Below, in pieces: positions 6,182-8,172 of a stretch of 8,172 nucleotides of DNA. The DNA comes from UBA8653 sp963978155. GTDB lineage: Bacteria; Planctomycetota; Phycisphaerae; Phycisphaerales; SM1A02. The stretch's first letter is position 1, and each line of letters begins with the position of its first letter. Position numbers and translations under genes: made by a program. Location of the stretch: the NCBI GenBank assembly GCA_963978155.1, contig CAXBRK010000087.1, positions 1-8,172 of the forward strand. The letters run 5' to 3'. The notes below the pieces were generated by a model. The model made no database searches. It was given only the letters and a program-made list of their open reading frames with translations, and was not told the origin of the DNA.

Positions 6182-6958
6182 ATGAAGAGCGTTGGTTGGC
6201 TCATGCATGCTGCGAATGCATTTTTTGGTTCGGATGGTGAGGCTCCGGCCCTCCCGCCGGATCCCCTTCGATTTTGCCGGCGGTGCGGAGCAGAAGGGGT
6301 GCACAACTGGTCGGTGGTGATGTGTGCGGTTCCATCAAAGCCCTTTTCAACTGCAGATTTGGCTACGCAGTGTTTTGGTTGTGGCCGCGAGCCAAATGGT
6401 CGGATCAGACACCTGCGTGATGCAGGTATTTCAGAAGTTCATTGCGGGTGGTGCGATCACGGACCATCGGCCGAAATTTTGAGATCTTGGAAGTCAACGC
6501 CGGGCAACGAGGCAAGTTGCCTCAGCGCGGGCCGGCGGCTGGGAGAGATGTTGCTTTGGCGGTGTGAAGACCGCTTTTCGGATGAGTCGACTTTGTCCGA
6601 TGGGGACGTCTTGATACCGATGCCAGGGTGGTGGGGGAGGCGCTTGAGGCGAGGATTTGATCCGTCACTTCGCCTTGCCGAAGGTATTTCTGAAATTTTG
6701 GGCTGGCCGGTTTGGTCCCCTTTGTTGCGAGTTCACGGTGGGCGGATGGCGGGGAAAAGCCGAAGGCAGCGGCGCTTGGCCTCTCGGCGCCTGTTTCGGA
6801 TGCGTTCCGGAAAGCAATATAAGTGCCTAAAAAACAGCAATTTGTGGATTGTCGACGACTTGCTTGTGAGCGGGGCGACCAGTGCGGCTGCGGGAAGGTT
6901 GCTCCGTCAGCTTCACCCCCATTGCGTCGATTTGGTAGTGGCGAACGTCAGAAACTGA
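6182..6958 (+). CDS. comF: ComF family protein (zinc-finger plus phosphoribosyltransferase-like fold)
   Basis: A 258-aa protein with the ComF layout. The N-terminal half carries CxxC pairs typical of its zinc-binding region: C32/C35 (CRRCG), C64/C67 (CFGCG) and C88/C91 (CGWC). The C-terminal half has the family signatures PMPGWWGRRLRRGFDPSLRLAE (146-167, read in parts), GKSRRQRRLASRRLFR (191-206) and the PRPP-loop motif IVDDLLVSGAT (223-233). ComF proteins are soluble and in competent bacteria help incoming single-stranded DNA or recombination. No reaction is firmly established, and no other competence gene is in view. The start is uncertain: ATG 6182 has no good ribosome site, ATG 6170 and ATG 6203 are alternatives, and the frame is open back into ppc. 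Its C-terminal end is followed 51 bp later by the rRNA promoter. Confidence 0.88.
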   Translation: MKSVGWLMHAANAFFGSDGEAPALPPDPLRFCRRCGAEGVHNWSVVMCAVPSKPFSTADLATQCFGCGREPNGRIRHLRDAGISEVHCGWCDHGPSAEILRSWKSTPGNEASCLSAGRRLGEMLLWRCEDRFSDESTLSDGDVLIPMPGWWGRRLRRGFDPSLRLAEGISEILGWPVWSPLLRVHGGRMAGKSRRQRRLASRRLFRMRSGKQYKCLKNSNLWIVDDLLVSGATSAAAGRLLRQLHPHCVDLVVANVRN

Positions 6959-7009
6959 GGGTCCGGTAATCGGATTGAAAAAAAGTTCCAAAGATGTTCA
7001 ATGAGTGGC

Positions 7010-7038
7010 TTGCAAGATGTCTTGGGTCTTGCTACAGT
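7010..7038 (+). promoter_or_regulatory. Sigma-70-type promoter of the rRNA operon
   Basis: TTGCAA (7010-7015) and TACAGT (7033-7038) are separated by exactly 17 bp, the best promoter in the window. An A-rich stretch with a run of seven A (about 6975-7000) lies upstream, where an UP element would sit. Transcription should start near 7045, giving a leader of about 290 nt before 16S. It is only 51 bp downstream of the comF stop, with no terminator between. Confidence 0.75.
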
Positions 7039-7044
7039 GTTCCT

Positions 7045-7080
7045 TCTCACCATTTCTAGGTGAGACGGCCTGCGGGCCGT
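7045..7080 (+). other. Two tandem hairpins at the start of the rRNA leader
   Basis: TCTCACC (7045-7051) pairs with GGTGAGA (7059-7065), a perfect 7-bp stem with a 7-nt loop. ACGGCC (7065-7070) pairs with GGCCGT (7075-7080), a perfect 6-bp stem with loop TGCG. The second stem lies directly before the boxA-like sequence, the position of boxB in rRNA antitermination leaders. The first lies at the predicted RNA 5' end. The two share base 7065, so they may stack or compete. Confidence 0.6.
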
Positions 7081-7081
7081 A

Positions 7082-7092
7082 TTCTTTGACAA
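7082..7092 (+). promoter_or_regulatory. boxA-like antitermination site
   Basis: TTCTTTGACAA closely follows the rRNA leader boxA pattern (TGCTCTTTAACAA), the RNA site bound by NusB-NusE during rRNA antitermination. It sits right after a hairpin and upstream of 16S, in the expected boxB-boxA order. The identification is by motif and position. Confidence 0.6.
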
Positions 7093-7198
7093 GTGAACGA
7101 TCAGAAGCCGCGAGGATGTGGACGGGTCAGTTTGGCATGCACAATGTCAGTCTGACTCGATCAACCCTGGGGCAGCAACTTCACAGCCTGCTGTCCTT

Positions 7199-7282
7199 GG
7201 ACATCCTTGTGATGCCAAATTTCAATTTCTGCTTTAAGAAGAAATTGCCTTCGGCCTTACGGGGCCGATTGGCAGGATGTCC
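7199..7282 (+). other. Three-way-junction RNA structure in the rRNA leader
   Basis: Nested perfect inverted repeats define one fold. The outer stem is GGACATCC (7199-7206) with GGATGTCC (7275-7282), continued after a 6-nt one-sided bulge by TGCCAA (7213-7218) with TTGGCA (7269-7274). Inside are two hairpins: CAATTTCT (7223-7230) with AGAAATTG (7240-7247), and TCGGCC (7251-7256) with GGCCGA (7263-7268), loop TTACGG. The second hairpin abuts the outer stem with no unpaired base. The arms are too many and too exact for chance. A role in 16S folding, processing or antitermination is likely but unproven. Confidence 0.65.
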
Positions 7283-7305
7283 AGAATCAAACCTTCTCGC
7301 AGTCA

Positions 7306-7325
7306 ACATCGAGCTTGCTCGATGT
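7306..7325 (+). other. Perfect hairpin just before 16S rRNA
   Basis: ACATCGAG (7306-7313) pairs with CTCGATGT (7318-7325) around loop CTTG, ending about 12 nt before the 16S 5' end. It is a local hairpin, so it could guide 5' maturation. The long-range processing stem that normally pairs sequence before and after 16S cannot be judged, because the far side is outside the window. Confidence 0.55.
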
Positions 7326-7337
7326 CAACAGCAATAT

Positions 7338-8172
7338 TAATTGAAGAGTTTGATCCTGGCTCAGCGTGAACGCTGGCGGCATGGCTAAAACATGCAAGTC
7401 GAGCGCGAAAGTCCCTTCGGGGGCGAGTAGAGCGGCGAAAGGACTAGTAATGCGTTTCTATGTACCCCATGGTCGGGGATAGCCCGGGGAAACCCGGATT
7501 AATACCCGACGCCCTCTTCGGAGGAAAGATTTATCGCCATGGGAGCAGGGAACGTCCTATCAGGTAGTTGGTGAGGTAATAGCTCACCAAGCCTTAGACG
7601 GGTAGCGGGTGTGAGAGCATGACCCGCAGTATCGGGACTGAGACACTGCCCGGACTCCTACGGGAGGCTGCAGTAACGAATATTCCGCAATGCACGAAAG
7701 TGTGACGGAGCAATGCCGCGTGCAGGATGAATCCCCTCGGGGTGTAAACTGCTGTCAGTGACTAGAAAAAAAATGATCAGTCGCAAAGGAAGGACCGGCT
7801 AATCTCGTGCCAGCAGCCGCGGTAATACGAGAGGTCCGAGCGTTACGCGGAATTACTGGGCTTAAAGCGTACGTAGGCGGATCTACAGGTATCCTGTGAA
7901 AGCCCACGGCTCAACCGTGGAATTGCAGGGTAAACCGTAGATCTTGAGGTGGCTAGGGGCTCTCGGAACGGTAGGTGGAGTGGTGAAATGCGTTGATATC
8001 TACCGGAACGCCAAAGGGGAAGCCAGGGAGCTGGGGCCATTCTGACGCTGAGGTACGAAAGCGTGGGTAGCGAACGGGATTAGATACCCCGGTAGTCCAC
8101 GCCGTAAACGATGTGCACTAGGTCGAGGGGGTTTGACGCCGCTCTCGGCTGAAGCGAAAGTGTTAAGTGCAC
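7338..8172 (+). rRNA. rrs: 16S ribosomal RNA, 5' part (3' end outside window)
   Basis: Small-subunit rRNA of the 30S ribosome. The 5' end is set by the AATTGAAGAGTTTGATC start, and the window closes near E. coli position 880. Landmarks are the 27F site, CTACGGGAGGCTGCAG near 338, the 515 region GTGCCAGCAGCCGCGGTAA, GTGAAATGCG near 690 and GATTAGATACCC near 785. The segment is about 45 nt shorter than the E. coli equivalent, mainly from a reduced V1 and a short helix 17 whose tip is a run of eight A (7766-7773). GGCTGC in the 338 region matches the EUB338-II target typical of Planctomycetota, while the preceding bases match the general EUB338 form. I infer a planctomycete-related lineage outside the best-known genera. 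The exact class cannot be given from memory. Confidence 0.98.

Noticed and set aside
6088..6306. N-terminal extension of ppc to Met codons up to 6306
   Set aside because: The extension is basic and low in similarity to the family, runs through the comF start region on the other strand, and the 873-aa form already has the normal length.
7199..7282. Reading the leader structure as the standard RNase III 16S processing stem
   Set aside because: That stem pairs sequence before 16S with sequence after it. Here both arms lie upstream of 16S and close locally.
7005..7340. A 111-codon plus-strand open frame before 16S
   Set aside because: It spans the rRNA promoter, boxA-like site and structured leader, and its translation has no protein-like pattern.
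7843..8040. A minus-strand frame inside 16S rRNA
   Set aside because: Antisense to conserved rRNA; a usual artefact.
1..8172. CRISPR array, insertion sequence, toxin-antitoxin or phage module
   Set aside because: No regularly spaced repeats, transposase motifs, terminal inverted repeats or recognisable mobile genes were seen on either strand.

Overview
The window looks like chromosomal DNA of a free-living bacterium, most likely Planctomycetota or a close relative (moderate confidence). The main evidence is the start of a 16S rRNA at the right edge. Its conserved 338-355 region ends in GGCTGC, as in the EUB338-II (planctomycete-type) target, but otherwise follows the ordinary bacterial form. 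Helix 17 is strongly shortened. A lipoprotein joining a cysteine-phosphatase-like domain to a c-type cytochrome tail also suits that group. I see no mobile element, CRISPR array or phage gene.

Layout, left to right: (1) the 3' part of an unrecognised helical protein (+). (2) A 166-aa cytoplasmic protein of unknown function (-), tail-to-tail with the first and sharing stop-codon bases. (3) A 166-bp divergent promoter region, then a stand-alone CheY-type receiver (+). (4) A 59-aa protein (-), again tail-to-tail with stop codons overlapping. (5) A lipoprotein phosphatase/cytochrome fusion (-). (6) tRNA-Arg(CCT) (+), followed one base later by the stop codon of (7) phosphoenolpyruvate carboxylase, ppc (-). 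(8) Divergent from ppc, a ComF-family phosphoribosyltransferase-like protein (+). (9) An rRNA promoter, a leader of about 290 nt containing tandem hairpins, a boxA-like element, a well-formed three-branched structure and a last hairpin, then the 5' part of 16S rRNA running off the window.

The genes do not form one pathway. Most are single transcription units that alternate in direction. ppc replenishes oxaloacetate for the TCA cycle. The receiver is part of an unseen two-component pathway. The lipoprotein acts outside the cytoplasm. ComF is linked in other bacteria to DNA uptake or recombination.

Three patterns cut across the genes. All three convergent junctions have 0-1 bp between genes, with no visible terminator. 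Four of six CDS starts have a TANNNT -10-like hexamer 6-8 nt before the ATG, which suggests leaderless or nearly leaderless mRNAs. The rRNA leader is rich in perfect inverted repeats that fold into a defined architecture.
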